Positions 8,765 to 18,027 of a DNA stretch of 64,000 bases are shown here, piece after piece (within the stretch, counting starts at the first letter, position 1; the number at the start of each line of letters is the position of its first letter). The notes beneath the pieces are model-generated. The model was not told the DNA's origin, did not search any database, and saw only the letters and a list, made by a program, of their open reading frames with translations. The position numbers and the translations under genes were made by a program. This DNA comes from Clostridium sp. CAG:967 (GTDB taxonomy: Bacteria; Cyanobacteriota; Vampirovibrionia; Gastranaerophilales; Gastranaerophilaceae), in the NCBI GenBank assembly GCA_000433095.1, contig HF991472.1, forward strand, positions 36,273 to 100,272, in the 5' to 3' direction.

Positions 8765-9046
8765 TTATTCTTCGTATTCTATTTTAATTTCGCCATTGTC
8801 TTCCACAAATTTAGATTTTTTATTAAAAATCTTTTGTATTAACGGTTTTGTAGGAGTATGCTTTTCATTATATTTGTCTTTTTCTTCCTGCACTTCTTTA
8901 AAGTCGTTATATTCCTGATACCTGAACTTTTGGTCTTTAATATACTGCATATCATGAACCTGAATTATTGCAGCATCGGGCGGAATAATTGAAAATGCAG
9001 GTAATGCCGCAAGCATAAGCACAGCGATAATAAATAATTTTCTCAT
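8765..9046 (-). CDS. Small secreted protein
   Basis: A 93-aa protein with a clear Sec signal peptide (MRKLFIIAVLMLAALPAFS, cleavage near residue 19) and a charged, lysine/glutamate-rich mature part. No known domain. CAGGAG precedes the ATG. It lies 15 bp behind the SIMPL gene and is probably co-transcribed with it, so an envelope role is likely but unproven. Confidence 0.65.
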   Translation of the reverse strand: MRKLFIIAVLMLAALPAFSIIPPDAAIIQVHDMQYIKDQKFRYQEYNDFKEVQEEKDKYNEKHTPTKPLIQKIFNKKSKFVEDNGEIKIEYEE

Positions 9047-9061
9047 ATAAAATTCTCCTGA

Positions 9062-9781
9062 TTATTTAACACGGAATACAACATTTGCAACAGCAGTAAC
9101 TTTTTTATCTATAGTTGTTGTGTCATTGATACCCATATCGGATACATTTGTTGAATCTACCGGCGTAATTTGAAAAACACCCATTTGAACAGATTGGATT
9201 TTGCCTGGTCTGTTATGAGTAGCTTTTAACATTGCAGTTGCTCTGTCTTTTGCATCAGTTGTTGCATTTTGCAGCAGCTGAACTTTTAAATCCGCCAGTT
9301 TTGAATAAAAATACTCAGGCTGCATTACATTAATATCAATACCTTTATCCAGGAGGCTTTGAATATCTACTGAAACATCCTTAATTTTTTGCACATCATC
9401 TGATTTGATTACAATCGGTTGTGAAAGATTATAATATGCAATGTCGTTTGTTACGTTTCCGTTAGGGGTGTATTTATAGGAATTATAACCGTTTGAAGCT
9501 TTTACCTCAATATCTGTTATTCCTTTTTCTTCAAGATAATCCATTACAACAGGAATTTGCGCCTTAACTGTATTATACGCAGTTTTTTTGTCAGGCTTTC
9601 TAGCCACAATTTCAAATTCAAATCTCGCAGAATCAGATTTTACAATCTGATAAGCCGAACCTGTAACCGAAATTTTGTCTTTGGTAACATTTGCAGTTCC
9701 CGTTTTAACAGCAAAAATCAATCCCAGTGCTAAAATAACCGCCAACCATACAAGTTGTAATTTCTCTATTTTTTCTAACAT
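9062..9781 (-). CDS. SIMPL-domain (DUF541) periplasmic protein
   Basis: A 239-aa protein anchored by one N-terminal hydrophobic segment (about residues 8-25), with a SIMPL domain after it: KISVTGSAYQIVKSDSARFEFEIVA opens with the typical V-x-G-x-G/S strand, and the C-terminal strand is TAVANVVFRVK. Members act outside the inner membrane and have been linked to oxidative-stress tolerance; the biochemical role is undefined. AAGGAG lies 9 nt before ATG 9781. First gene of a two-gene unit with the small secreted protein. Confidence 0.85.
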   Translation of the reverse strand: MLEKIEKLQLVWLAVILALGLIFAVKTGTANVTKDKISVTGSAYQIVKSDSARFEFEIVARKPDKKTAYNTVKAQIPVVMDYLEEKGITDIEVKASNGYNSYKYTPNGNVTNDIAYYNLSQPIVIKSDDVQKIKDVSVDIQSLLDKGIDINVMQPEYFYSKLADLKVQLLQNATTDAKDRATAMLKATHNRPGKIQSVQMGVFQITPVDSTNVSDMGINDTTTIDKKVTAVANVVFRVK

Positions 9782-9838
9782 AACTATAACTCCTTAACTA
9801 CACACATCTCATTATAACCGATTTTTATCAAAAATCAA

Positions 9839-9867
9839 TTGCATGTAAAATATAAACATGTTACAAT
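9839..9867 (+). promoter_or_regulatory. Sigma70-type promoter of gdhA
   Basis: TTGCAT (9839-9844), a 17-bp spacer and TACAAT (9862-9867) lie 26 bp before the gdhA start, which has its own SD (AAAGAGGG). Confidence 0.65.
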
Positions 9868-9892
9868 TAGCAGAAAAAACAAAGAGGGTTAT

Positions 9893-11245
9893 ATGAATAA
9901 TTATTTAGAAAAAGTACTGGAAGAAGTAAGACAAAAAAATGAATATGAAACTGAATATTTACAGGCAGTTGAAGAAGTTTTAACATCAATTGAGCCTGTT
10001 ATAGACAGAAACCCTCAATATGAAAATATTGCGCTTCTTGAAAGAATGATTGAACCTGAAAGAATTATTACTTTCAGAGTTCCATACATAAACGATGAAG
10101 GTAAAACCATTGTACACAAAGGTTACAGAGTTCAATTCAGCAGCCTCATAGGTCCTTATAAAGGAGGGTTGAGATTTCATCCCAGTGTAAACCAGAGCAT
10201 AATGAAATTTTTAGGGTTTGAACAAATATTTAAGAATGCTTTAACAGGTCTGCCTATCGGCGGAGGCAAAGGCGGAAGCGACTTTGACCCTAAAGGTAAA
10301 TCAGATAATGAAATTATGAAATTCTGCCAGAGTTTTATGACAGAACTGCAAAGACACATCGGTCAGGATATTGACGTTCCTGCGGGTGACATCGGTGTCG
10401 GAGCAAGAGAAATAGGATATCTTTTCGGTCAATACAAAAGAATTAAAAATACATATGAAGGCGGTGTGCTTACAGGTAAAGGACTGTCTTACGGAGGTTC
10501 TCTTGCAAGAAAAGAAGCAACAGGATACGGGCTTATTTATTTTATGAGAGAAATGCTTAAAGCTAACGGACACCAGACATTTGAAGGTAAAACAGTTACA
10601 ATTTCAGGTTCCGGAAATGTTGCAATCTACGCCTGTGAAAAAGCTCAGGAATACGGTGCAAATGTTGTTGCAATGAGTGACTCCAAAGGATGTATTTATG
10701 ATAAAAACGGAATTGATATAAACTCTATAAAACAAATAAAAGAGATTGAACGAGGTAGAATAAAGGATTATTTAAATATTCATCCAGAAGCTCAATATAT
10801 TGAACGTCAGGGAGAAGAATCACCTATTTGGGATATTAAAACAGATATTGCTCTGCCTTGTGCAACTCAAAACGAAATAACATTAAATGCCGCAAAAAAA
10901 CTTGTCGAAAACGGAGTTATTGCCATAGGTGAGGGAGCAAATATGCCTTGTTTATTTGAAGCAACAAAATATTTTCTTCAAAATAACATTCTTGTTGCTC
11001 CGGCAAAAGCGGCAAATGCAGGCGGAGTTGCAACATCTGCAATAGAAATGAGCCAGAACAGCATGAGATTTTATCTGACATTTGAAGAAGTTGATAAAAA
11101 ACTTGATACAATTATGACAAACATTTTCCATTCCTGTCAAAAGGCTGCAAAAGAATACAACCTCGGAAACAACTACGTTTCAGGTGCAAACATAGCTGCA
11201 TTTACAAAACTTGCTGAAGCTATGACAGCACAGGGAATTGTATAA
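9893..11245 (+). CDS. gdhA: NADP-type glutamate dehydrogenase
   Basis: Interconverts 2-oxoglutarate plus ammonia and glutamate. The 450-aa length fits the hexameric NADP-type family. The catalytic region reads GPYKGGLRFHPSVNQSIMKF and then LTGLPIGGGKGGSDFDPKGK with the catalytic lysine. The dinucleotide-binding part has ISGSGNVAIYACEKA. Start set at ATG 9893, with AAAGAGGG just upstream; the longer frame from 9839 would translate the promoter. It converges on the secreted-protein gene ending at 11249, 3 bp apart. Confidence 0.95.
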   Translation: MNNYLEKVLEEVRQKNEYETEYLQAVEEVLTSIEPVIDRNPQYENIALLERMIEPERIITFRVPYINDEGKTIVHKGYRVQFSSLIGPYKGGLRFHPSVNQSIMKFLGFEQIFKNALTGLPIGGGKGGSDFDPKGKSDNEIMKFCQSFMTELQRHIGQDIDVPAGDIGVGAREIGYLFGQYKRIKNTYEGGVLTGKGLSYGGSLARKEATGYGLIYFMREMLKANGHQTFEGKTVTISGSGNVAIYACEKAQEYGANVVAMSDSKGCIYDKNGIDINSIKQIKEIERGRIKDYLNIHPEAQYIERQGEESPIWDIKTDIALPCATQNEITLNAAKKLVENGVIAIGEGANMPCLFEATKYFLQNNILVAPAKAANAGGVATSAIEMSQNSMRFYLTFEEVDKKLDTIMTNIFHSCQKAAKEYNLGNNYVSGANIAAFTKLAEAMTAQGIV

Positions 11246-11248
11246 TAA

Positions 11249-11692
11249 CTAGTTGTTAAAAATAGAATTTATTCTTGCTTCTGAACAAGCCTGAGGATCT
11301 TTATATTCAAACTTAAATGCATTATATTTGCAGTATTCATCTACAACATGTCTTAATTCGTCGATTTCAACATTGTTCAATCTTATAGCAGCATTAGATG
11401 TAAGCAATACATGCATATTGTTATAAGCTTTTAGAGCTCTTCCCGTAAGCGGATACATAACCTGAACAGCAGCAATTCTGCTTACTTCATAGTTTTTAAA
11501 TCTGTTTTTCAGATAGTAATTAAACCCGCCGTCAGTACGAAAGTTTTCTCTTAAATTTTCGTATAAATTTTTAACTTTAGTATTGCTCTCAACCGAGTTT
11601 CTGTATGCAACTTCATTCGGGTTCTGGCTTGCAGCATAAACCGAACTTACCATTAATAATGTTAAAACAGTTCCTAAAATAAATTTCTTCAT
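11249..11692 (-). CDS. Secreted protein of unknown function
   Basis: About 147 aa with a signal peptide (MKKFILGTVLTLLMVSSVYA) and an alpha-helical, asparagine-rich mature part with two cysteines (CKYNAF, ACSEA) that could form a disulfide in the periplasm. No family recognised. Start placed at the ATG giving a classical signal peptide; another ATG lies two codons upstream and neither has an SD. It starts 20 bp after the histidine kinase stop, so translation may depend on that message. Confidence 0.6.
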   Translation of the reverse strand: MKKFILGTVLTLLMVSSVYAASQNPNEVAYRNSVESNTKVKNLYENLRENFRTDGGFNYYLKNRFKNYEVSRIAAVQVMYPLTGRALKAYNNMHVLLTSNAAIRLNNVEIDELRHVVDEYCKYNAFKFEYKDPQACSEARINSIFNN

Positions 11693-11712
11693 AATCATAA
11701 TGATGTATAATA

Positions 11713-12540
11713 CTATACTTTTCGTGCGCAGGCACAAAATTTACATTCATTAATACAAGGCAAGGATATTGAATAAAAATTATAGTTATCTTTAAAACTG
11801 TTAATACGAATATCTCCCCTGTGCAGGTTAATTATTCTTCTGGCAAGGTATAACAACACACCGGACCCAACTCCTACTTTGTCCATTTTTTCAGAACAGG
11901 TAACATATCTGCTGAACAAACTTTTTATGGTTTCAGGCGGCATATAGGAGGACTTACTGTTAATAGAAATATTAATTCTGGCATCATTATGAGATTTTGT
12001 TATGTCAAATATTATCTCTGTTCCATCAAAGGCATTAGATATACAAGTATTTAATATATTGTTTAATGCTCTTTTAATATGGACTTTATCCGCTTTTATA
12101 CCATAACATTTATCTTTTGCTTTAATTATAAACTTTAAATTTTTAGCTTTTAATTGACCTTCAAAATCTTTCAAAGCATCTTCAATAAATTTTAAAATTT
12201 CGACCTTTTCTAAAGTCAATGTTATATCATTATTTTCATATTTATAGATTAACAGCAAATCAGAAAGCATATCATACATGTATCTGCATGAATCAAGAGT
12301 TAAATCTAATAATTCCTGCTGTCTTTTGTTAAGAGTGCCTAAATTTTCCGAAGAAAGTAGCTCAAGTGCTCTTATTTGAGCAAGTGTGGGTATTTTTAAA
12401 TCATGATTTAATACAGCAATATAAGTTTCACGTTGTTTTTTTAGCGCATCTTCTTCATCAAGATTATGTCCTAACACAACGAGAGGCTTAAAATCTTTTG
12501 TTTGCTTAATCATTTCTTCTGTTCCTGTTTTATACAACAT
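11713..12540 (-). CDS. Orphan histidine kinase without sensor domain
   Basis: A 275-aa soluble kinase core: HisKA dimerisation/phosphoacceptor helix YIAVLNHDLKIPTLAQIRALE (phospho-His in NHDLK) and a HATPase domain with N-box NNILNTCISNA and a G2-like segment GVGSGVLLYLA. The usual DxGxG (G1 box) is replaced by INSKSSYM. No transmembrane or PAS region precedes the H-box, so it may sense through a partner or in the cytosol. It is a paralogue of the PAS kinase at 36241, with the same H-box context. No response regulator adjoins it. Confidence 0.8.
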   Translation of the reverse strand: MLYKTGTEEMIKQTKDFKPLVVLGHNLDEEDALKKQRETYIAVLNHDLKIPTLAQIRALELLSSENLGTLNKRQQELLDLTLDSCRYMYDMLSDLLLIYKYENNDITLTLEKVEILKFIEDALKDFEGQLKAKNLKFIIKAKDKCYGIKADKVHIKRALNNILNTCISNAFDGTEIIFDITKSHNDARINISINSKSSYMPPETIKSLFSRYVTCSEKMDKVGVGSGVLLYLARRIINLHRGDIRINSFKDNYNFYSISLPCINECKFCACARKV

Positions 12541-12785
12541 CTTGTCACCATTCTATAACTCATGTGATTTTGTATCTTATCAATTTGCATACAGTATTTT
12601 ATATAAACTTTCAATTTATTTTATACTCAAGGTAAAATATACTTATATAAAAATCCTTCGCTTTCAGTAATCCATAACACAGTTATTCCAACTATTTGAC
12701 TAATGAAAATTTATGCGATTGCATTACATTTTAATATTAATTAATCTTTAAAAAAAGTACATTACCTGACTGTACTATATACTTT

Positions 12786-13670
12786 TTATTTACAATTACA
12801 TTTTCTTTTTGAAACAGGCGAACCAAACAACAGTCTGAATCCTCCGAAAGGCTTTTTCATTGTACAATTCAGACCTTCTGTCATTTCATCTATATTACAT
12901 AAAATTCTGTTAACTTCATTTATAGAGCACTGAATTTGCGGTAAAGTTCTGTTAAGTTCGCTTGACAGTACTTTCACATTTTTGCTTGTAGCCTGTATAT
13001 TAACGGCGGTTGCATCCATGCTTTTGCCGTCAAATGCCTGATTAACATTTCCTGTAACAGAGTTTATATTGCCGGATATTTTAACAACTTCGGCTGATGC
13101 TTTGTTTAGGTTTTCAGAAGAACTTACAACATTTGGTTTTACGTCTTCTGCCATTGAATTCAATGTTGTAAATAAATCACCGAGAGCTTGGACTGTTACA
13201 TTCAAGTTTTTAACGGTTTGGGCAAAATCTTCTTTTATTGCATCAAGGGATTCCGGATCCTGATTTGACAAATATGTATCAAGTTCAACAGTTGTTTTTC
13301 CTGCAATTCTGTCACCGTCTTTTATAAAAAATATTGATGGTGCATCAGGATATATAATATCTATATAATCAAACTTATCGTTTCTTTTGTTGCGTTCTTT
13401 TTTTAAGTTCGCAACAATATTTATAGGAAGTCTTAATTTATCAGGATGAAGCTCCAGAGTTAAAATAGTGCTTGTATAATCGGCGTTAGGTCTTACTTTC
13501 ACGACTTTACCTATTTTAAAACCGTTATAATAGATAGGTGCTCTGTCATGGAACGGTCTGAGATTTTTGAATTCTGCCGTAACATAAGTATTGGTTCTGT
13601 AATTATAATAAGCAGCACCTATAAATAACAATAAAAATACAACTATTAAAGATTTATACAAATTATTCAT
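12786..13670 (-). CDS. MCE-domain (MlaD-like) lipid-transport protein
   Basis: A 294-aa inner-membrane-anchored protein: one N-terminal transmembrane helix (residues 5-22), an MCE domain at about residues 28-110 (TAEFKNLRPFHDRAPIYYNG, FKIGKVVKVRP), then a long helical segment rich in asparagine and valine with heptad character (KNLNVTVQALGDLFTTLNSM and similar), and a cysteine-rich tail (KRKCNCK). MlaD-type proteins form hexamers that carry phospholipids between membranes with an ABC permease and ATPase; those partners are not nearby. It stands alone, with 245 bp of featureless AT-rich sequence between it and the kinase gene. Confidence 0.85.
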   Translation of the reverse strand: MNNLYKSLIVVFLLLFIGAAYYNYRTNTYVTAEFKNLRPFHDRAPIYYNGFKIGKVVKVRPNADYTSTILTLELHPDKLRLPINIVANLKKERNKRNDKFDYIDIIYPDAPSIFFIKDGDRIAGKTTVELDTYLSNQDPESLDAIKEDFAQTVKNLNVTVQALGDLFTTLNSMAEDVKPNVVSSSENLNKASAEVVKISGNINSVTGNVNQAFDGKSMDATAVNIQATSKNVKVLSSELNRTLPQIQCSINEVNRILCNIDEMTEGLNCTMKKPFGGFRLLFGSPVSKRKCNCK

Positions 13671-13723
13671 ATTATGAATATTATTTTAGGTTATACAAAA
13701 ATTCATTCCCCTCACGATTAGTC

Positions 13724-13757
13724 TTGAATATATCCTGTTTGCATGTAAAATGTAGTA
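13724..13757 (+). promoter_or_regulatory. Promoter abutting the start codon (leaderless gene)
   Basis: TTGAAT (13724-13729), 16-bp spacer, TAAAAT (13746-13751), then only 6 nt to ATG 13758 and no SD. Transcription should begin at or next to the start codon. Confidence 0.55.
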
Positions 13758-14207
13758 ATGGAAAAATATTCAAAAAGAGCCAGAGAATTATTTAAAGAAG
13801 GTTATAACTGTGCACAGTCTGTTTTCTGCGCTTTTGCAGACGATTTGGGAATGGATTTTGAAACAGCATTAAAACTGTCATCATCATTTGGCGGCGGAAT
13901 GGGCAGACTAAGAGAAGTGTGCGGCGCTGTCAGTGCAATGTTTATGATTGCAGGTTTAAAATACGGCTATACATCACCCTGCGATGACGATGCCAAAGCA
14001 AAACACTATGCTTTAATCCAGGAACTTGCAGCAAAATTCAAACACGAAAACAATTCAATAATCTGCCGTGAACTTTTAGGTCTTGATGTGCAGTCACAAT
14101 CACCTATCCCAGAAAAAAGGACAGAAGAATATTACACAAGCCGACCATGTGAGGAACTGGTTGCATCTGCAGCAGATATAATAAGCAATCATATACTAAT
14201 ATCGTAA
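13758..14207 (+). CDS. C_GCAxxG_C_C family protein
   Basis: A 149-aa protein of the C-GCAxxG-C-C family: EGYNCAQSVFCAF near the N-terminus (Cys18, Cys24), GGGMGRLREVCGAVSAMFMIAG in the middle, and further cysteines in SPCDDD, IICREL and SRPCEEL. Members are small redox/metal-type proteins of unknown biochemical function, often encoded next to oxidoreductases; here it has no such neighbour. Likely translated from a leaderless transcript. Confidence 0.9.
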   Translation: MEKYSKRARELFKEGYNCAQSVFCAFADDLGMDFETALKLSSSFGGGMGRLREVCGAVSAMFMIAGLKYGYTSPCDDDAKAKHYALIQELAAKFKHENNSIICRELLGLDVQSQSPIPEKRTEEYYTSRPCEELVASAADIISNHILIS

Positions 14208-14325
14208 TTAAAAAACTCATAATGTATTTGTAACAAATATTATAATTTCATACATTGTCCTTAAGATTAACATTCGGTTTATACTATAATATTAATCAAA
14301 TAATTAACATTATAAGGGGATATTT

Positions 14326-17300
14326 ATGAAAAAATTTTTGATATTTGCAGTTTCGACTATCGGTGTAACTCTAACCGCATTATATTTAGCATTCCTTTTT
14401 TACCTGCCGCATGCAGTTGATTTAAATGATTATAAACCAATGATACAAGAACTTGCAAAAGAGCAGGCAAATCTGGAAATTGATTTTAAAAATCCCCGTA
14501 TTGTTACAACACCAACCCTACAAGCAGGTTTTAAAACAGATGAAATTTCAGTAAAATTACCTGACGGCTCAACTCTTTTCAGCGCAAATTCTTTTCAGGG
14601 AAGAATATCTCTTCCGAGCTTAATCTTTTTAACAGTAAAAGTATCATGTGCCGAAGTTATTTCTCCGAGAATTAACCTTGATATTGAAAACGGAGAACAG
14701 TTTAAAGTTGTCAGACTTGTCGAAGATATTCTTAATAAACAGAAAAATGCTCCGCCAAAAGAAGAACAACAACCGCTTCCTTTTGATACTTCAATTATAA
14801 AAATTAAAGTTCCCAACGCTAAAATATCTGATTACAAAGCTGTAATTAACGACCTAAAAACAGGTCACAGCCTTACATTAACAGGTGACAAACTGACAGC
14901 AGGATACAACAACGGCAAAACAGCAAGAATAAAAACTTACGCAAAACTTTTAAGCGATGATAAAACAAATATAACCGCAAATATAAATATAAACTCGTTT
15001 ATCCCTCCGGCTAAACCCGCAGATCCTGATGACGATCCTGCCGAAAAAATAGAACTGCCTTTCGCAAACCCTGTTCTTATTTACAGAGATTATGATTTAA
15101 AATCCGATATAGATACAAAATTAAAAATAAGACAAAATGAAAAAGGACTTATAACTTTACATGGCTATTTCAATGTAGGAAAAACTACAATGAACCTTTC
15201 AGGGCTTCAACTTCCAGAAAGCACTATTAATTCTAAGTTTAACGGAACTTCAGCCAACCTGGACACTAATATTTATCTTGCTAAAAACCAAAATATTAAT
15301 TTAAAAGGTAAAATTAATTACGGGCAAAAACCTTCTGCCGACTTGAGCATAATAACAGAAAGAATTTTCTTTAATGACATGATTATTCTTTCTAAAGCTC
15401 TGCTTGACACACTGCATATAAAAAACGACCTCGCTTCACTCAAAGGCAGAGGTTACTGGGCTGCCAACACTCAAATAAAAACAGATTTGAAAAACATAAA
15501 ATCTAAAGGATGCATAATCGCAAGAGAGGGAAGTGTTTCCAACGGAAAAACCAAATTAGTTTTTGATAAAATTAACGCTAATTTAATTTTTGAGGACAAC
15601 ATGCTCAAAATCGTTGATACACACACATTTATCAACGGCAATATATTAAAAGCGGAAGGACAAATTGATTCTGACTCATTTGCTGATTTAAAAATTCATT
15701 CAGAAAAACTTCCTCTGCCCGGCTTGTTCCTCGCATTTGCACCCTCTGATTTGAAAAAATCTTTTATTCTTAGTTCAGGTAACTTATCCCTTGACGGAAG
15801 ATTACAGGGAGAACTAAAAAAATCCCTTATTACCGCAAGTTTGACTTTAAAAGACTTTGTAATGAGCGACAAAAACAAGTCAATGATAATCAGTAATGAA
15901 ATGCTTATTGCAGGTATTGTCAGCGACCTGATTACTCTTGACGGTAATATTGTAAATAAAAACTTTAGATTAACCCTGCCTCCTACAGGTTCTGTTATAA
16001 AAAATCCTTTGTTGAACGTTAAACTCGACGAAAGCAATATAAACATTAAACCTTTTGAAATTCTGGTTAATAACGCATCTAAAATAAATATTTCAGGTTC
16101 AGTAAACAGTTATGCCTCAACTCCGCAAATAGATTTAGCTGCCGGCGGACATCTTAATGCTGCGGATTTAAGAAAATTTGCAGGACGTGAAGCCGAACCA
16201 TTTATAGATGCTCAGGGCAATATCCCGATTAAAGCTAAAATTACCGGTAATGATAAAAAACAGTCAATTATTGCACAGTTAAAATCAGATACACAAAACT
16301 ATATAACCCCTGTTCATATCCAATCTATGCTTAACAAACAAAGCATTCTTCAAGCTAAAATTGATTATAAAGGCGACAGAATACACATCCGCAACACAGG
16401 CTTATATACAGGAACATCAACATTTAGCGATGATCTAGAATTAAACACCCTGAACGCAAAAGAAATATTTAAAGTTTCAGGTACAATAGTTAAACTTAAC
16501 ACTCCCGAACCATTTATAAATCTTATCAGAATATCCATTCCTCAAGAAATCAATGCAAAACTTACCGCATTCAAAAATTCCAATCTGCAAGCAAACGGGA
16601 AATTAGTGATATTCGGAAAACTTTCATCACCGTTGATGAGAGGAAACTTTAAAGTTCACGGTTTGAGAATTCCAGAATTATTCCTGACAATGGATGAAGC
16701 AGATGTAAACCTTTCAGGTAAAAACATAGTTCTTGATGTGAAAAGACTATTATTAAACGGTTCGGATATTAATATCACAGCTCGAACAGATATTAATCCT
16801 CATCCTCAATTTACAATCTCAAGATTGGATGTAAGGTCAAGACTTATTGACTTGGATAAGTTAATGAAAGTTCCAGAAGCACTTGCCGGATACACAGCAC
16901 CGCCTCTACCTTCAACAAATACACAACCAGCGGACATTCCTGTAATTATCCGTAGCGGCTCAATAAACATGAGAAGAATTAAAACAGTAGAAATTACTGC
17001 AACCAACACAACGGGAAGAATTTCCATGAGAAACAATAATTTCTTTCTGAATAACCTTAGAACAACAGCCTTTGACGGGATTATCAGAGGAGATATTACC
17101 GCAAACATTATTACTATGGCTTTACAGATTAGAACAAGAGGCACAGGGCTTAATGTCGAAAAAGCAGTACTTGCTCTGGCAAACATGAAAGATACTATTT
17201 CAGGAGATTTGACATTCAGAACAGATTTAACCCTAAGCGGAACTACGCTTGAAGAACAGATGAAATCGCTTAAAGGTACAGTTACTTTTGCAATGACTGA

Positions 17301-18012
17301 CGGACAATTAGGACCGTTCGGCAAACTGGAAAACATGATTCTTGCAGAAAATATAAGAGAATCGCAGTTCTTCCAAACAGCACTCGGCGGAGTTATTAAT
17401 AACCTTGCAACCGTTGATACATCACATTTTAGCCTGATGGACGGTCAAATTGCATTTGAAAACGGAATTGCACATATTAACCCGATAACCACAATCGGAA
17501 ATGTAATGTGTCTTTATATTGCAGGAGATTTTAATCTTCTTGAAAACACGACAGACATGAAAGTTCGTGCTAAACTGGGTTCCGTAATCGCTAACATGTT
17601 AGGACCGATTGCACAGCTTAACCCTATTAATCTTGTTCAGGCTACACCGGGATTAAATGTTGTTATGGCGCAGGCATTCTCACTGTTCTGTGAACAGTTG
17701 ACACCTGAAGAATCAGCCGCAATCCCAAACTTGCCTACAAAACTTGACGATGATATGGCTACAAAATTTCAAATTGTCTTGAAAGGAGATGTTGCAAAAC
17801 CTTTGACATTAATAAAATCATTTAAATGGCTTGCACTCGCATCTGAAATTGAACAAGCACAAAATTTTGTAAGCACATTACCTGATCCGTCAATTGTAGA
17901 AGATCCAAATAATGCTACAATAGAAGCTATCCTGAAAGCTCAGGAACTTCAAGCCAAAGAAGATGCAAAACTTACTAATAGATTAATCAGATTTTTTAAG
18001 AAAAAGAAATAG
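14326..18012 (+). CDS. Giant AsmA-like envelope protein
   Basis: A 1228-aa protein with one N-terminal membrane anchor (residues 5-29) and a long periplasmic part rich in short beta-strands, as in the AsmA/YhdP/TamB bridge proteins that shuttle phospholipids to the outer membrane. The C-terminal third (SLKGTVTFAMTDGQLGPFGK, GDLTFRTDLTLSGTT, and IAGDFNLLENTTDMKVRAKL) is AsmA-C-like. AAGGGG precedes the ATG. The next gene, a GH13 enzyme, follows by 15 bp and is probably co-transcribed, though the functions look unrelated. This protein and the MCE protein 0.7 kb upstream both point to an outer membrane. Confidence 0.85.
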   Translation: MKKFLIFAVSTIGVTLTALYLAFLFYLPHAVDLNDYKPMIQELAKEQANLEIDFKNPRIVTTPTLQAGFKTDEISVKLPDGSTLFSANSFQGRISLPSLIFLTVKVSCAEVISPRINLDIENGEQFKVVRLVEDILNKQKNAPPKEEQQPLPFDTSIIKIKVPNAKISDYKAVINDLKTGHSLTLTGDKLTAGYNNGKTARIKTYAKLLSDDKTNITANININSFIPPAKPADPDDDPAEKIELPFANPVLIYRDYDLKSDIDTKLKIRQNEKGLITLHGYFNVGKTTMNLSGLQLPESTINSKFNGTSANLDTNIYLAKNQNINLKGKINYGQKPSADLSIITERIFFNDMIILSKALLDTLHIKNDLASLKGRGYWAANTQIKTDLKNIKSKGCIIAREGSVSNGKTKLVFDKINANLIFEDNMLKIVDTHTFINGNILKAEGQIDSDSFADLKIHSEKLPLPGLFLAFAPSDLKKSFILSSGNLSLDGRLQGELKKSLITASLTLKDFVMSDKNKSMIISNEMLIAGIVSDLITLDGNIVNKNFRLTLPPTGSVIKNPLLNVKLDESNINIKPFEILVNNASKINISGSVNSYASTPQIDLAAGGHLNAADLRKFAGREAEPFIDAQGNIPIKAKITGNDKKQSIIAQLKSDTQNYITPVHIQSMLNKQSILQAKIDYKGDRIHIRNTGLYTGTSTFSDDLELNTLNAKEIFKVSGTIVKLNTPEPFINLIRISIPQEINAKLTAFKNSNLQANGKLVIFGKLSSPLMRGNFKVHGLRIPELFLTMDEADVNLSGKNIVLDVKRLLLNGSDINITARTDINPHPQFTISRLDVRSRLIDLDKLMKVPEALAGYTAPPLPSTNTQPADIPVIIRSGSINMRRIKTVEITATNTTGRISMRNNNFFLNNLRTTAFDGIIRGDITANIITMALQIRTRGTGLNVEKAVLALANMKDTISGDLTFRTDLTLSGTTLEEQMKSLKGTVTFAMTDGQLGPFGKLENMILAENIRESQFFQTALGGVINNLATVDTSHFSLMDGQIAFENGIAHINPITTIGNVMCLYIAGDFNLLENTTDMKVRAKLGSVIANMLGPIAQLNPINLVQATPGLNVVMAQAFSLFCEQLTPEESAAIPNLPTKLDDDMATKFQIVLKGDVAKPLTLIKSFKWLALASEIEQAQNFVSTLPDPSIVEDPNNATIEAILKAQELQAKEDAKLTNRLIRFFKKKK

Positions 18013-18027
18013 AGAGGCAATATAAAA